From the NCBI RefSeq assembly GCF_030323865.1, contig NZ_CP066362.1:1612001-1676000 (forward strand): a stretch of 64,000 bases of DNA, given 5' to 3'. The DNA comes from Pseudarthrobacter defluvii (GTDB taxonomy: Bacteria > Actinomycetota > Actinomycetes > Actinomycetales > Micrococcaceae). Each line of letters begins with the position of its first letter. Position 1 is the first letter of the stretch. Made by a program: the position numbers and the translations under genes. Below are positions 7,324-17,067 of the stretch, one piece after another. Under the pieces are notes generated by a model. That model saw only the letters and a program-made list of their open reading frames with translations, was not told the origin of the DNA and did no database searches.

Positions 7324-10300
7324 ATGTTTTCCAAAGTTCTGGTGGCCAACCGCGGTGAAATCGCGATCAGGGCCTTCCGCGCAGGCTACGAGCTGGGCGC
7401 CAAGACCGTTGCCGTTTTTCCCCAAGAGGACCGAAACTCAATCCACCGCCAGAAAGCGGACGAGGCCTACCTGATTGGCGAGGAGGGACACCCCGTCCGG
7501 GCATACCTCGATGTGGCGGAGGTGGTGCGGGTCGCCAAGGAGTCTGGAGCTGACGCCATCTACCCGGGCTACGGCTTCCTTTCGGAGAACCCGGAGCTGG
7601 CACGTGCGGCAAAGCAAGCGGGCATCACCTTCGTGGGGCCGCCCGCCGAAGTGCTGGAGCTTGCGGGCAACAAGGTGGCGGCCCTGAAGGCCGCCCGCGA
7701 GGCCGGCGTGCCGGTCCTCAAGTCCAGCGAGCCGTCCAAGGACCTCGATGAGCTCCTGGCAGCGGCCGATGAGATCGGATTCCCCATCTTCGCCAAGGCT
7801 GTTGCCGGCGGCGGCGGCCGCGGCATGCGCCGGGTTGATACCCGCGAAGCCCTGCCCGAGGCCCTGAAGTCGGCCATGCGGGAAGCTGATGCCGCATTCG
7901 GCGACCCCACCATGTTCCTTGAGCAGGCTGTCCTCCGCCCGCGGCATATCGAAGTGCAGATCCTGGCGGACGCCGAGGGCAACGTCATGCACCTGTTCGA
8001 GCGTGACTGTTCCATCCAGCGGCGGCACCAGAAGGTCATCGAGATCGCTCCTGCCCCCAACCTGGACGACAACATCCGGCAGGCCCTCTACCGGGACGCC
8101 GTGAAGTTTGCCCAGGCATTGAAGTACGTCAACGCCGGAACGGTGGAGTTCCTGGTGGACACCGAGGGTGAGCGGGCAGGCCAGCACGTGTTCATCGAAA
8201 TGAACCCGCGCATCCAGGTGGAGCACACGGTTACCGAGGAAGTCACGGACGTGGACCTGGTCCAGGCCCAGATGCGGATTGCCGCCGGCGAGACGCTCGC
8301 CGACCTTGGCCTCTCCCAGGACACGGTCAAGCTTCGCGGCGCAGCCCTCCAGAGCCGGATCACCACGGAGGATCCGGCCAACGGTTTCCGTCCCGACGTC
8401 GGAAAGATCACCGGGTACCGCTCGGCCGGCGGCGCCGGTGTCCGCCTGGACGGCGGCACGGTGTACTCCGGCGCCGAAATCAGCCCCCACTTCGACTCCA
8501 TGCTGGTCAAGCTCACCTGCCGCGGCAGGGACTATCCCACTGCGGTCGCCCGCGCCCGCCGTGCCCTGGCTGAGTTCCGCATCCGCGGTGTCTCCACGAA
8601 CATCCCCTTCCTCCAGGCCGTACTGGACGATCCCGACTTCATCGCCGGGGATGTGGCCACCAACTTCATCGACCAGCGCCCGGAGCTGCTCAAGGCCCGT
8701 GTCTCGGCCGACCGCGGCACCAAGCTCCTCACCTGGTTGGCCGACGTCACCGTCAACAAGCCCAACGGTGAGCTGGCCGTTCACTCGGACCCTGCCCACA
8801 AGCTGCCCGATGTGAAGGACAGGCAGGCAGTACCCGGTTCACGGCAGAAGCTCCTTGAGCTTGGCCCGGAAGCCTTTGCGAAGGCGCTGCGTGAGCAGAA
8901 TGCCGTTGCCGTCACCGACACCACCTTCCGCGACGCGCACCAGTCCTTGCTGGCCACCCGCGTCCGCACCCGCGACCTCGTAGCCGCGGGCCCCGCCGTT
9001 ACAGCCCTGATGCCGCAGCTGCTGTCCGTTGAGGCGTGGGGTGGCGCCACCTACGATGTGGCGCTGCGCTTCCTGGGCGAGGACCCCTGGGACCGGCTGG
9101 CGGCCCTGCGCAAGGCCATGCCCAACGTCTGCATCCAGATGCTGCTGCGCGGCCGCAATACGGTGGGGTACACGCCCTACCCGGAAGAGGTCACCGAAGC
9201 CTTCGTCAACGAGGCCGCCGCCACCGGCATCGACATCTTCCGCATCTTCGACGCCCTGAACGACGTCAACCAGATGGCTCCGGCCATCCGCGCAGTCCGG
9301 GCCACCGGCACCGCCGTGGCAGAGGTGGCACTCTGCTACACCGGCGACATGCTGGACCCGGAAGAGAAGCTCTACACCCTGGACTACTACCTGGGGCTGG
9401 CGCAGAAGATCGTCGACGCCGGGGCCCACATCCTGGCCATCAAGGACATGGCCGGGCTGCTGCGGCCCGCCGCTGCCGCGAAGCTCGTCGCGGCGCTCCG
9501 GGATCGCTTCGACCTGCCGGTCCACCTGCACACCCATGACACCGCAGGTGGGCAGCTGGCTACGCTCCTGTCGGCTGTCGACGCCGGTGTGGATGCCGTG
9601 GACGTGGCGTCCGCGTCGCTGGCCGGCACCACCAGCCAGGTGTCGGCGTCGGCCCTTGTAGCTGCCCTGGCCCACACACCGCGGGACACCGGCCTCAGCC
9701 TGGACGCCGTCAGCTCACTCGAGCCGTACTGGGAAGCGGTCCGCCGCGTCTACGCCCCCTTCGAATCGGGGCTGCCCGGGCCCACCGGCCGGGTGTACAA
9801 GCATGAGATCCCCGGCGGCCAGCTGTCCAACCTGCGCCAGCAGGCCATGGCCCTGGGCCTGGGGGAGCGGTTCGAAGCGATCGAGGATATGTACACCGCC
9901 GCCGACCGCATCCTGGGCCACCTGGTGAAGGTCACGCCGTCCTCCAAGGTGGTGGGCGACCTCGCCCTGCACCTGGTGGGCCTTAACGCCGATCCGGCGG
10001 ACTTCGAAGCGAACCCGCAGAACTACGACATCCCCGACTCCGTCATCGGCTTCCTGTCCGGCGAGCTCGGTGATCCTCCCGGGGGCTGGCCCGAGCCCTT
10101 CCGCACCAAGGCCCTGCAGGGCAGGAGCGTGAAGGTCCGCGACGTCGAACTGAGCTCCGAGGACAGCGCCGCCTTGAAGTCCGACTCGAAGACCCGCCAG
10201 CATACGCTGAACCGGCTGCTCTTCGATGGCCCCACGAAGGACTACCTGAAGAGCGTGGAGACGTACGGCAACATTTCCGTCCTGGACACCCGCGACTACC

Positions 10301-10722
10301 TCTACGGCCTCCAGCGCGGCACCGAGCACGAGATCCAGCTGGAGCGCGGCGTCCGCCTCATCGCCTCCTTGGAAGCCGTCTCGGAGCCGGACGAGAAGGG
10401 GATGCGCACCGTCATGTGCACCCTCAACGGCCAGTCCCGTCCCGTGGTGGTGCGTGACCGTTCCGTGGTGAGCAACGTCAAGGCCGCCGAAAAGGCCGAT
10501 CCCGCCCAGCCCGGCCAGGTGGCCGCACCGTTCGCCGGCGCCGTTACCGTCACGGTCAAGCCCGGCGATACGGTCAAGGCAGGAGACACCGTGGCCACCA
10601 TCGAGGCCATGAAGATGGAAGCATCCATCACGACGCCGGTGGCCGGCAAGGTCTCCCGCCTCGCCATCTCCGCCGTCGAGCAGGTCCAGGGCGGAGACCT
10701 GATACTGGTCATCGAGCAGTAG
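7324..10722 (+). CDS. pyc: Pyruvate carboxylase
   Basis: A 1132-residue single-chain biotin enzyme converting pyruvate, bicarbonate and ATP to oxaloacetate, the main anaplerotic reaction feeding the TCA cycle. The biotin carboxylase part (residues ~1-450) has the ATP-grasp glycine loop AVAGGGGRGMR and the EMNPRIQVEHTVTEE signature. The carboxyltransferase TIM barrel (~520-800) starts TDTTFRDAHQSLLATR. The biotinyl domain at the C-terminus has EAMKMEA with the biotinylated Lys at 1097. Length and order match full-length Pyc. The start has an AGGAG site. A strong bidirectional terminator follows. Confidence 0.98.
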   Translation: MFSKVLVANRGEIAIRAFRAGYELGAKTVAVFPQEDRNSIHRQKADEAYLIGEEGHPVRAYLDVAEVVRVAKESGADAIYPGYGFLSENPELARAAKQAGITFVGPPAEVLELAGNKVAALKAAREAGVPVLKSSEPSKDLDELLAAADEIGFPIFAKAVAGGGGRGMRRVDTREALPEALKSAMREADAAFGDPTMFLEQAVLRPRHIEVQILADAEGNVMHLFERDCSIQRRHQKVIEIAPAPNLDDNIRQALYRDAVKFAQALKYVNAGTVEFLVDTEGERAGQHVFIEMNPRIQVEHTVTEEVTDVDLVQAQMRIAAGETLADLGLSQDTVKLRGAALQSRITTEDPANGFRPDVGKITGYRSAGGAGVRLDGGTVYSGAEISPHFDSMLVKLTCRGRDYPTAVARARRALAEFRIRGVSTNIPFLQAVLDDPDFIAGDVATNFIDQRPELLKARVSADRGTKLLTWLADVTVNKPNGELAVHSDPAHKLPDVKDRQAVPGSRQKLLELGPEAFAKALREQNAVAVTDTTFRDAHQSLLATRVRTRDLVAAGPAVTALMPQLLSVEAWGGATYDVALRFLGEDPWDRLAALRKAMPNVCIQMLLRGRNTVGYTPYPEEVTEAFVNEAAATGIDIFRIFDALNDVNQMAPAIRAVRATGTAVAEVALCYTGDMLDPEEKLYTLDYYLGLAQKIVDAGAHILAIKDMAGLLRPAAAAKLVAALRDRFDLPVHLHTHDTAGGQLATLLSAVDAGVDAVDVASASLAGTTSQVSASALVAALAHTPRDTGLSLDAVSSLEPYWEAVRRVYAPFESGLPGPTGRVYKHEIPGGQLSNLRQQAMALGLGERFEAIEDMYTAADRILGHLVKVTPSSKVVGDLALHLVGLNADPADFEANPQNYDIPDSVIGFLSGELGDPPGGWPEPFRTKALQGRSVKVRDVELSSEDSAALKSDSKTRQHTLNRLLFDGPTKDYLKSVETYGNISVLDTRDYLYGLQRGTEHEIQLERGVRLIASLEAVSEPDEKGMRTVMCTLNGQSRPVVVRDRSVVSNVKAAEKADPAQPGQVAAPFAGAVTVTVKPGDTVKAGDTVATIEAMKMEASITTPVAGKVSRLAISAVEQVQGGDLILVIEQ

Positions 10723-10736
10723 GAAGTTCCAGGCAC

Positions 10737-10775
10737 AACGAAAGGGTCCTCCCAAGGCGGGAGGACCCTTTCGTT
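10737..10775. terminator. Bidirectional terminator between pyc and the acyl-CoA synthetase gene
   Basis: A perfect 17-bp stem (10737-10753 with 10759-10775, loop AAGGC) whose arms end in AAAG/CTTTCGTT. It lies between two convergent genes and gives a T-containing tail in both directions. Confidence 0.9.
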
Positions 10776-10785
10776 GTTGTAGGCG

Positions 10786-12594
10786 TCAGGGGCGCGGGGC
10801 TGAGTACATCTCTTCGATGACGGTTTCGAAGTCCTTCATGACCTGTGCCCTTTTCACCTTCATGGACGGGGTCAGGTGGCCGGACGCTTCGGTGAAGTCG
10901 GCCGGGACAATGCGGAAGGACTTGATGGCCTCGGCCTGGGAAACTGATGTGTTGGCTGCGGTGATCAGGTCCTGGACTGCCGCCTTCACCACGGGGTTGG
11001 CGGCTGCCTGCTCCAGCGTGGTGTCTGCGGGGAGGTTGTGGCGCTGGAGCCAGCCCGGCAGGGCTTCCTGGTCCAGGGTTACGAGGGCCCCGATGAAGGG
11101 CCTGTTGTCGCCCACCACGAGCACCTGTGACACCAGGGCGTCGGCCCGGATCTGGTCTTCGAGCAGGGCAGGTATGACGTTCTTGCCGCCGGCGGTGACG
11201 ATGATTTCCTTCTTGCGGCCGGTAATCCAGACGAAGCCCTCGTCATCCAGTCGGCCGATGTCCCCGGTGTGGAACCAGCCGTCAGTGAAGGCTTCTGCGG
11301 TGAGGTCATCCCGCTGGTAGTAGCCCCGCATGACGCAGACGCCCTTGGCCAGGATCTCGCCGTCGTCGGCAATCTTCACCGCGTTGCCCGGCAGCGGCTT
11401 GCCCACCGAGCCGATCTTGATCCGCGACGGCGTATTCACCGTGATGGGGGCGGTGGTCTCGGTGAGGCCGTAGCCCTCCAGCACCTGCAGGCCGATGCCC
11501 TGGAAGAAGTGCCCCAGCCGCTCGCCCAGGGGGCCGCCGCCGGACACCGCGTGGGCCACGTGTCCACCCATGGCCGCCCGCAGCTTGCCGTAGACCAGCT
11601 TGTCGAACAAAGCGTGCCGCAGCTTCAGGCCCAGCCCCACCCGTCCGTCCTGCCGGGCCTTCGAGAAGGCGATGGCGGTTTCGGCGGCGCGGTGGAAGAT
11701 GGCGCCCTTGCCGCCGTCCTCTGCCTTGGTCAGCGCGGAGTTGTAAACCTTCTCGAAGACCCTGGGCACGGCCAGGATGAAGGTCGGTTCGTAGCTCTGC
11801 AGGTCGGCCAGCAGGTTCTTGATATCAGGGGTGTGGGCCACCGTGGTTCCGGCGGCCATGGCCAGGACCGAGATGTAGCGGGCGAACACATGGGCCAGAG
11901 GCAGGAACATGATGGTCTTGGCCTTCTCATGGACGATCTCGCCGATGATGGCCAGGGCGTTGTCCGAGAGTTCCACGAAGTTGCCGTGCGTGAGCTCGCA
12001 GCCTTTGGGACGTCCGGTGGTTCCGGAGGTGTAGATGATGGTGGCCACATCGTGGAGCCCGGCTGCGCTGCGGCGGGATTCCAGCTGGTCATCACTGACG
12101 TCCCGGCCCGCCTCCCGGAGGCTGTCCAAGCCGTTGCCCTCGAGCTGCCACACGTGCTGGACCGCTGTGAGCCCTTCGGCGGTGACGGCCTGGCGGATGA
12201 CGTTCTCGTGGTGGGCGGATTCGCCGAAAGCGGCAACGGCGCCGGAGTCCCCGAGATTCCAGGCGACCTGGGAGGGGGATGAGGTCTCATAGATTGGAAC
12301 GGAAACTGCGCCGGCGAACCAGATGGAGAAGTCCACCAGGGACCACTCGTAGCGGGTACGGGACATGATGCCCACACGGTCCCCGGCGCCCACTCCGCTG
12401 GCGATCAGGCCTTTGGCCAGCGCCTTGACGTCAGCGAGGAACTCGGAGGCTGGGACGTCGCGCCAGGAACCTGCCGGGTCCAGGCGGGAAAACAGTGCCG
12501 GATTGCTGGGCTTCTCCGCCTGCCGCAACACCAGGTCGGTGATGTTGGTTTCCGGCGGGACAACAACCAGGGGCGGAACACTGAATTCGCGCAC
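10786..12594 (-). CDS. Long-chain acyl-CoA synthetase (AMP-forming)
   Basis: A 602-residue ANL-superfamily ligase activating fatty acids to acyl-CoA with ATP. Visible motifs are the P-loop YTSGTTGRPKGCELTHGN (~residue 190), the YGLTETTAP adenine-binding stretch, WFHTGDIG and the GRKKEIIVTAGGKN hinge. Length and architecture match FadD15-type bacterial synthetases. The GTG at 12594 is preceded by AAGGAG at the right distance. It appears monocistronic and feeds beta-oxidation or lipid synthesis; chain-length preference is not readable. Confidence 0.92.
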   Translation of the reverse strand: MREFSVPPLVVVPPETNITDLVLRQAEKPSNPALFSRLDPAGSWRDVPASEFLADVKALAKGLIASGVGAGDRVGIMSRTRYEWSLVDFSIWFAGAVSVPIYETSSPSQVAWNLGDSGAVAAFGESAHHENVIRQAVTAEGLTAVQHVWQLEGNGLDSLREAGRDVSDDQLESRRSAAGLHDVATIIYTSGTTGRPKGCELTHGNFVELSDNALAIIGEIVHEKAKTIMFLPLAHVFARYISVLAMAAGTTVAHTPDIKNLLADLQSYEPTFILAVPRVFEKVYNSALTKAEDGGKGAIFHRAAETAIAFSKARQDGRVGLGLKLRHALFDKLVYGKLRAAMGGHVAHAVSGGGPLGERLGHFFQGIGLQVLEGYGLTETTAPITVNTPSRIKIGSVGKPLPGNAVKIADDGEILAKGVCVMRGYYQRDDLTAEAFTDGWFHTGDIGRLDDEGFVWITGRKKEIIVTAGGKNVIPALLEDQIRADALVSQVLVVGDNRPFIGALVTLDQEALPGWLQRHNLPADTTLEQAAANPVVKAAVQDLITAANTSVSQAEAIKSFRIVPADFTEASGHLTPSMKVKRAQVMKDFETVIEEMYSAPRP

Positions 12595-12751
12595 TATAGC
12601 TCCTTTGATATCTGAAGTCCCGCGCAGGGGGTTGCCTAAAGACTAGTACCCCGGGCGGAACAGTGCAGTACATAAACCTACTGGCGAGTAACTTAGCCGT
12701 CAATGGACGCGGCGTGCGGCCTGATATGTCAAGACAATCTTGCCGCCCGCC

Positions 12752-12766
12752 TAGAATGGTGGACTA
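12752..12766 (+). promoter_or_regulatory. -10 element directly upstream of the ROK kinase start
   Basis: TAGAAT at 12752-12757 is followed by eight bases and the ATG at 12766. The spacing puts the transcript start at or within one or two bases of the start codon, so the mRNA would be leaderless or nearly so. No good -35 is seen. Confidence 0.5.
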
Positions 12767-13854
12767 TGTACGGACCGTTGCCCGGCGATCAGGCCGGCCC
12801 CCTGAAAAGACCAGCCCCCTGGCGCCGCCGTCCCGCCACCTACCGCGCCGGACAGCTCCATGGCGGATCCGGTGGACATCTCCGCCTGGGCCGCAAGGGA
12901 CTGGCCATCGGGATAGATATCGGTGGAACGAAGGTAGCCGCGGGTGTGGTGGATGCAGAGGGGCGCATCCTCAGCGAGGCCCGCCGCTCCACTCCCGGAA
13001 CGGATCCCCGCGCGGTGGAGCAGGTCATCGTGGAACTGGTGGAGGAGCTCAGCCAGGGGCACCGAATCTGGTCTGTGGGCATCGGCGCTGCCGGGTGGAT
13101 GGACCTGGCCGGCGGAACCGTCCTCTTCAGCCCACACCTCGCCTGGCGCAACGAGCCGTTGCGTGGGAACCTCCAGCGGCTGCTCCGACGGCCGGTACTC
13201 CTGACCAACGACGCCGACGCGGCAGCATGGGCCGAGTGGCGCTTCGGTGCCGGCCAGGGGGAGGCCCGGCTGGTCTGCATCACGCTGGGCACCGGTATTG
13301 GCGGTGCCATGGTGATGGACGGCAGGGTGGAGCGCGGCCGGTTCGGCGTGGCAGGGGAGTTCGGCCACCAGATCATCATGCCCGGCGGCCACCGGTGCGA
13401 ATGCGGCAACCGTGGATGCTGGGAACAGTATGCGTCCGGCAACGCCCTGGGGCGGGAAGCGAGGCTGCTGGCCCGGTCCAACTCGCCGGTGGCGCAGGAC
13501 CTGCTGGCAGCCGTGCACGGACATCCCGAAGCTATCACCGGCGCCATCGTGACCGAATTGGCATTGGCCGGCGACCGCGCTTCCCGCGAGCTGATCGAGG
13601 AAGTCGGGGAATGGCTTGGACTTGGTCTGGCCAACCTGGCGGCAGCCCTGGACCCGGGCCTCTTCGTGATCGGCGGCGGCCTCTGCTCGGCCGGCGACCT
13701 GCTGGTGGAGCCCGCCCGCAAAGCCTTCGCCCGTAACCTGACGGGCCGGGGCTTCCGCCCGGCCGCGGGCATCGAGCTTGCGGCCCTGGGTCCCAACGCG
13801 GGGCTCATCGGCGCCGCGGACCTTTCGCGAGTCAGCAGCCGCGTCCGCAGCTGA
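12766..13854 (+). CDS. glk: ROK-family glucokinase
   Basis: A 362-residue sugar kinase. After ~45 residues of basic, low-complexity N-terminus come the ATP-binding [16 protein letters not shown], the catalytic-region NDADAAAWAEWRFG, LGTGIGGA and the ROK zinc motif CECGNRGCWEQYASG. The family phosphorylates glucose with ATP, and zinc-bearing ROK glucokinases of Actinobacteria also take part in carbon repression. ATG at 12766 is chosen from the adjacent -10; an upstream in-frame ATG at 12703 would place the start before the promoter. A second, polyphosphate-type glucokinase lies at 54701-55504. Confidence 0.88.
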   Translation: MYGPLPGDQAGPLKRPAPWRRRPATYRAGQLHGGSGGHLRLGRKGLAIGIDIGGTKVAAGVVDAEGRILSEARRSTPGTDPRAVEQVIVELVEELSQGHRIWSVGIGAAGWMDLAGGTVLFSPHLAWRNEPLRGNLQRLLRRPVLLTNDADAAAWAEWRFGAGQGEARLVCITLGTGIGGAMVMDGRVERGRFGVAGEFGHQIIMPGGHRCECGNRGCWEQYASGNALGREARLLARSNSPVAQDLLAAVHGHPEAITGAIVTELALAGDRASRELIEEVGEWLGLGLANLAAALDPGLFVIGGGLCSAGDLLVEPARKAFARNLTGRGFRPAAGIELAALGPNAGLIGAADLSRVSSRVRS

Positions 13855-13908
13855 CCGCGGGGCTTGTTGGCTACAACTTAGCTGACGACGACGGCGGGCC
13901 GGGGCGCG

Positions 13909-14466
13909 CTACACCCTGGCGCCGTCGTCGTCCCCGTTCTTTTCCTGCGGCAGCTTCATGATCAGGTACACCGTCCCAAGGACGAACGCGGCAACGATGC
14001 CGACAATGGCCAGCAGGGGCGCCGAGCGCCAGAACATCGCCGACAACAGCAGTGCCACGGGGCCACCCACGGCACCGAGCCAGGCCAGCATGGTCAGCGG
14101 CTCGGTGCCGGCCAGGCTGGGCGGTTCCTCCGGCACGAACTCTTCGTCGCCGTCGTCCAGTTCATAGTCCCTGGGACCCTCCGGGGCGGCGCTTGCGCCC
14201 TGCCCTCCTGCCTCCGCCTGGCGTTCCGCCGCGGACAGTTCGGCAGGGGCAGTCCCAGCCAGGCCCAGCGGATCGAAGTCGCGGAAGGAGGGCGCCACCG
14301 GCGTTTCCGGGGCGGTTTCCGTCCCGGCGGGCGGCTGTTCCCCGGCTCCGGGGGAATCGGGGCGTATCGCCACCGCGTCCGACTCAAGCCGTGCCACCAG
14401 GTCCAGCCATACGGCGTCGTCCTGGTTGGCCCCCTGGTCAGGCTGTTCCGAGTCAGGCCTGTTCAC
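13909..14466 (-). CDS. Small C-terminally anchored membrane protein, unknown function
   Basis: A 185-residue protein with a long acidic, Pro/Ala-rich cytoplasmic N-terminus (~1-120) and two predicted membrane segments near residues 125-145 and 148-170. No enzyme domain is recognisable. It overlaps the 3-prime end of the alpha/beta hydrolase gene by 14 bases and is the last gene of a three-gene reverse-strand operon. Homologues seem to be lineage-restricted, judged only from the absence of familiar motifs. Confidence 0.72.
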   Translation of the reverse strand: MNRPDSEQPDQGANQDDAVWLDLVARLESDAVAIRPDSPGAGEQPPAGTETAPETPVAPSFRDFDPLGLAGTAPAELSAAERQAEAGGQGASAAPEGPRDYELDDGDEEFVPEEPPSLAGTEPLTMLAWLGAVGGPVALLLSAMFWRSAPLLAIVGIVAAFVLGTVYLIMKLPQEKNGDDDGARV

Positions 14467-15259
14467 CGCGCACCTCCTGTCCTGACCGTGCAGGGCTGGC
14501 CGCCGTTATCTGCAGCACGCGCCGGATAAAGTCCACTGAACCCTCGAAGATGCGGTCGGCGTCGTTGTCCAGGGTGGCCACGTGGTAGCTGTTCTCAAGC
14601 CGGACCACTTCCAGTTGGGCATGCGACAGGCCGCGCCGCAGGACGTCCATGCTCGCATCAGACACCACGTGGTCCACGGTGGAGCGGTAAACCTGGACGG
14701 GGGCTGTGACCCGGGGAAGGAGCCGGACCGTGTCCTTGAACATCTTGTTCAATTCGTGGGCCGCGGCCACGGGCGTGCGGGCATAGGCGCCCTCATCCAC
14801 CCCCGCTTTAAGGATGTCGTTGCCAATCGATGGGGTGCTCTTCAAAACCAGCTTGAGGAGTCCGGCCAGCGGCGCCCTCGGATCGTCAATCACCAGGCCG
14901 GGGTTCACCAGCAGCACACCAGCCACGGGGCGGGTGGCGGCGACGCGCAGGGCGAGGGCCCCGCCCATGCTCAGGCCGGCTGCGAAAACCTGGTCGCATT
15001 CGGTGTCCAATTCCAGGAAGGCATCATCCAGGGCGCCGTGCCATTGCTGCCAGCGGGTGCGGGCAAGCTCCTGCCACGTGGTCCCATGCCCCGGCAGCAG
15101 AGGCATCCGGACGGCGAAACCGGCCGCCGCGAATGCCTGGGCCCAGGCGCGAAGGCCATGCGGGCTCCCCGTGAAGCCGTGGGACAGCACCACTCCCGTG
15201 CGCGGCCCTTCGCCGCTGAAGGCGCTGCTGAACGGGCTGTGGTCCGGACCGGACGTCAT
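14453..15259 (-). CDS. Alpha/beta hydrolase, Est30-like carboxylesterase
   Basis: A 268-residue serine hydrolase with HGFTGSP (oxyanion region), the nucleophile elbow GLSMGG, a late Asp in STVDHVV and a His in SYHVATLD, a complete triad. The fold and length match carboxylesterase/monoacylglycerol lipase proteins of the Est30 type. No signal peptide is visible, so it should be cytoplasmic. It overlaps the upstream paralogue by four bases (ATGA) and the downstream membrane gene by 14. The substrate is probably a short- or medium-chain ester or monoglyceride. Confidence 0.87.
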   Translation of the reverse strand: MTSGPDHSPFSSAFSGEGPRTGVVLSHGFTGSPHGLRAWAQAFAAAGFAVRMPLLPGHGTTWQELARTRWQQWHGALDDAFLELDTECDQVFAAGLSMGGALALRVAATRPVAGVLLVNPGLVIDDPRAPLAGLLKLVLKSTPSIGNDILKAGVDEGAYARTPVAAAHELNKMFKDTVRLLPRVTAPVQVYRSTVDHVVSDASMDVLRRGLSHAQLEVVRLENSYHVATLDNDADRIFEGSVDFIRRVLQITAASPARSGQEVRGEQA

Positions 15260-16044
15260 GGCGTCTCCAAGGTAGTGGTGCGGCGGGCGTGCCCGGCGAT
15301 AAATTCGCCCGATCCGGCGAAGATGGCGGGCGCGTCAACGTCCAGAGTAGCCACATGTCCGCTGCTGGCAAGCTCCTCCACCTCCACGAGGTTCGCGCCC
15401 AGCCCTTTCCGCAGCAGGGCCAGGGAGGTGGGCGGCACCACGGCGTCCGTGCGGGACTTGAAAACCTGGACGGGAGCGTCCACGCTGGGCAGGCCGCGCA
15501 CGGCTGCACGGAACAGTTTCTTCAGCTCGTGCACCGCAGACAGGGGAGTCAGCGCGTAGTCGCCGTCGTCGGTTGCGGGGGCGCCGGTCTGGTCCTCCTG
15601 GAGGGGGACGGTGGTGCGCTGGACGTATTTAAGGAGGCCGATGATCCGGACGCGCCAGTCGTAGAAGCTCAGGCCCGGGTTGACCACGCTGACCCCCGCC
15701 ACCGGATGGCGGGCAGCAGCAAGGAGTGCGATGGCACCGCCCATCGACAGGCCCGCGGTGAAGCAGGCGTCCGTCCGCGCAGCAAGGTCAAGGTAAGCCT
15801 TTTCGTAGCTGCGGTACCAGTCCTTCCAGCCGGTCAGTGCGAGTTGGCGCCAGTCTGTCCCGTGCCCGGGGAGGAGGGGTACGGTCACCGCGTACCCGAG
15901 GTCCGCAAGGTGCTGCGCCCACGGCATGATGCTCAGCGGGCTGCCCGTAAATCCATGGCATAAGGCCACCCCGATGCGGGCATTGGCGCCGTGGCCTGGA
16001 TAGCTGAAAGCGGCCGGACGGGGCGGAATGCTGCTTTCAGTCAT
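15256..16044 (-). CDS. Alpha/beta hydrolase, paralogue of the downstream gene
   Basis: A 262-residue hydrolase closely resembling its neighbour: HGFTGSP, GLSMGG, SRTDAVV and SGHVATLD supply oxyanion, Ser, Asp and His positions. It is the first gene of the operon. The tandem copies probably arose by duplication and have diverged in the cap region (the segment with QEDQTGAPATDDGDY is found only here). The ATG at 16044 follows CACGAT by six bases, so it may be translated from a leaderless mRNA, but this -10 is imperfect. Confidence 0.87.
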   Translation of the reverse strand: MTESSIPPRPAAFSYPGHGANARIGVALCHGFTGSPLSIMPWAQHLADLGYAVTVPLLPGHGTDWRQLALTGWKDWYRSYEKAYLDLAARTDACFTAGLSMGGAIALLAAARHPVAGVSVVNPGLSFYDWRVRIIGLLKYVQRTTVPLQEDQTGAPATDDGDYALTPLSAVHELKKLFRAAVRGLPSVDAPVQVFKSRTDAVVPPTSLALLRKGLGANLVEVEELASSGHVATLDVDAPAIFAGSGEFIAGHARRTTTLETP

Positions 16045-16155
16045 GACTCCATCGTGTCACTGTTCCACCCAAATCTCACTAGAGTAGGGTTGCATTGAAT
16101 CGCTGGCCAGGCCCGATGCGGGGACTGGAAGCTGCCTTCCGGAGAGGTTCACCAC

Positions 16156-16980
16156 GTGTTCTATTGGGTCATGAAAAGGATCTTCCTCGGTCCGGTGATC
16201 AAGCTGCTTTTTCGGCCCTGGGTCAAAGGCCTGGACAACATCCCGGCGCAGGGGGCGGCCATCATCGCTTCTAACCACCTCTCGTTTTCCGATTCGATCT
16301 TCATGCCCCTCATGGTGCGCCGGCCCGTGGTCTTCCTGGCAAAATCGGAGTACTTCACCGGGACGGGCATCAAGGGCAGGCTGACAGCCGCGTTCTTCCG
16401 CCTCACCAACCAGCTGCCCATGGACAGGTCCGGCGGCGCGGCTTCCGCCGCATCCTTGAATGCGGGAATGGAAGTGCTCAACGCAGGCGGCCTGCTGGGC
16501 ATCTACCCCGAGGGCACGCGGAGCCCCGATGGGCGGATGTACCGCGGAAAGGTGGGCGTGGCCAGGCTGGCACTGCAGGCGGGCGTCCCCGTCATCCCCG
16601 TTGCCATGATCGGCACCGACAAAGTGCAGCCCATTGGCAAAAGGCTGCCCAACATCCGAAGGATCGGCATGATCTTCGGTGAACCCCTGGACTTCAGCCA
16701 GTACCGGGAGCAGGCCGAGGACAGGACGGTCCAGCGCACGGTCACGGACGAGATCATGTCCAGCCTGCTGCGGCTCTCGGGGCAGGAGTACGTGGACGAA
16801 TATGCGGCCGTGGTGAAACTTCGGCTGGCCGGCAAGCCCGGGGAAGCAAAGGCGGCAGCCGAGCCCCTGGCCGCCCCGGTGGCAGCCGAGGGAGAGTTCG
16901 TGCTGGACACCGGTGCCGGCAGTCCGGCCGCCGGGCCTCCTGACGTGGAGGACGACGCCGGCAGAACAGCGGCGGGATAG
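16156..16980 (+). CDS. plsC: 1-acyl-glycerol-3-phosphate acyltransferase (PlsC family)
   Basis: A 274-residue acyltransferase making phosphatidic acid from lysophosphatidic acid. It has the catalytic NHLSFSD (HX4D), the substrate motif YPEGTRSPDG and a conserved PVIPVAM block. The last ~50 residues are an Ala/Pro-rich extension outside the domain. The GTG at 16156 is preceded by GGAGAGG. The -10 TAGAGT at 16080-16085 suggests a ~65-nt leader. It could also act on other lysolipids. Confidence 0.9.
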   Translation: MFYWVMKRIFLGPVIKLLFRPWVKGLDNIPAQGAAIIASNHLSFSDSIFMPLMVRRPVVFLAKSEYFTGTGIKGRLTAAFFRLTNQLPMDRSGGAASAASLNAGMEVLNAGGLLGIYPEGTRSPDGRMYRGKVGVARLALQAGVPVIPVAMIGTDKVQPIGKRLPNIRRIGMIFGEPLDFSQYREQAEDRTVQRTVTDEIMSSLLRLSGQEYVDEYAAVVKLRLAGKPGEAKAAAEPLAAPVAAEGEFVLDTGAGSPAAGPPDVEDDAGRTAAG

Positions 16981-17067
16981 GGGAACCTTCGCGGGGGACA
17001 CACCGCAGTTGTGACGGGCAGAGCCGGCAGCGTGACGCCCCGGTGCCCTCCGGCGTCCCCCTGCCGC

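Noticed and set aside
7438..8799. 453-codon frame antisense to pyc
   Set aside because: Same shadow effect; no ribosome site or recognisable domain.
12703..12765. Earlier ATG start of the ROK glucokinase at 12703
   Set aside because: It would precede the TAGAAT -10 element, and the added residues are not family-like.
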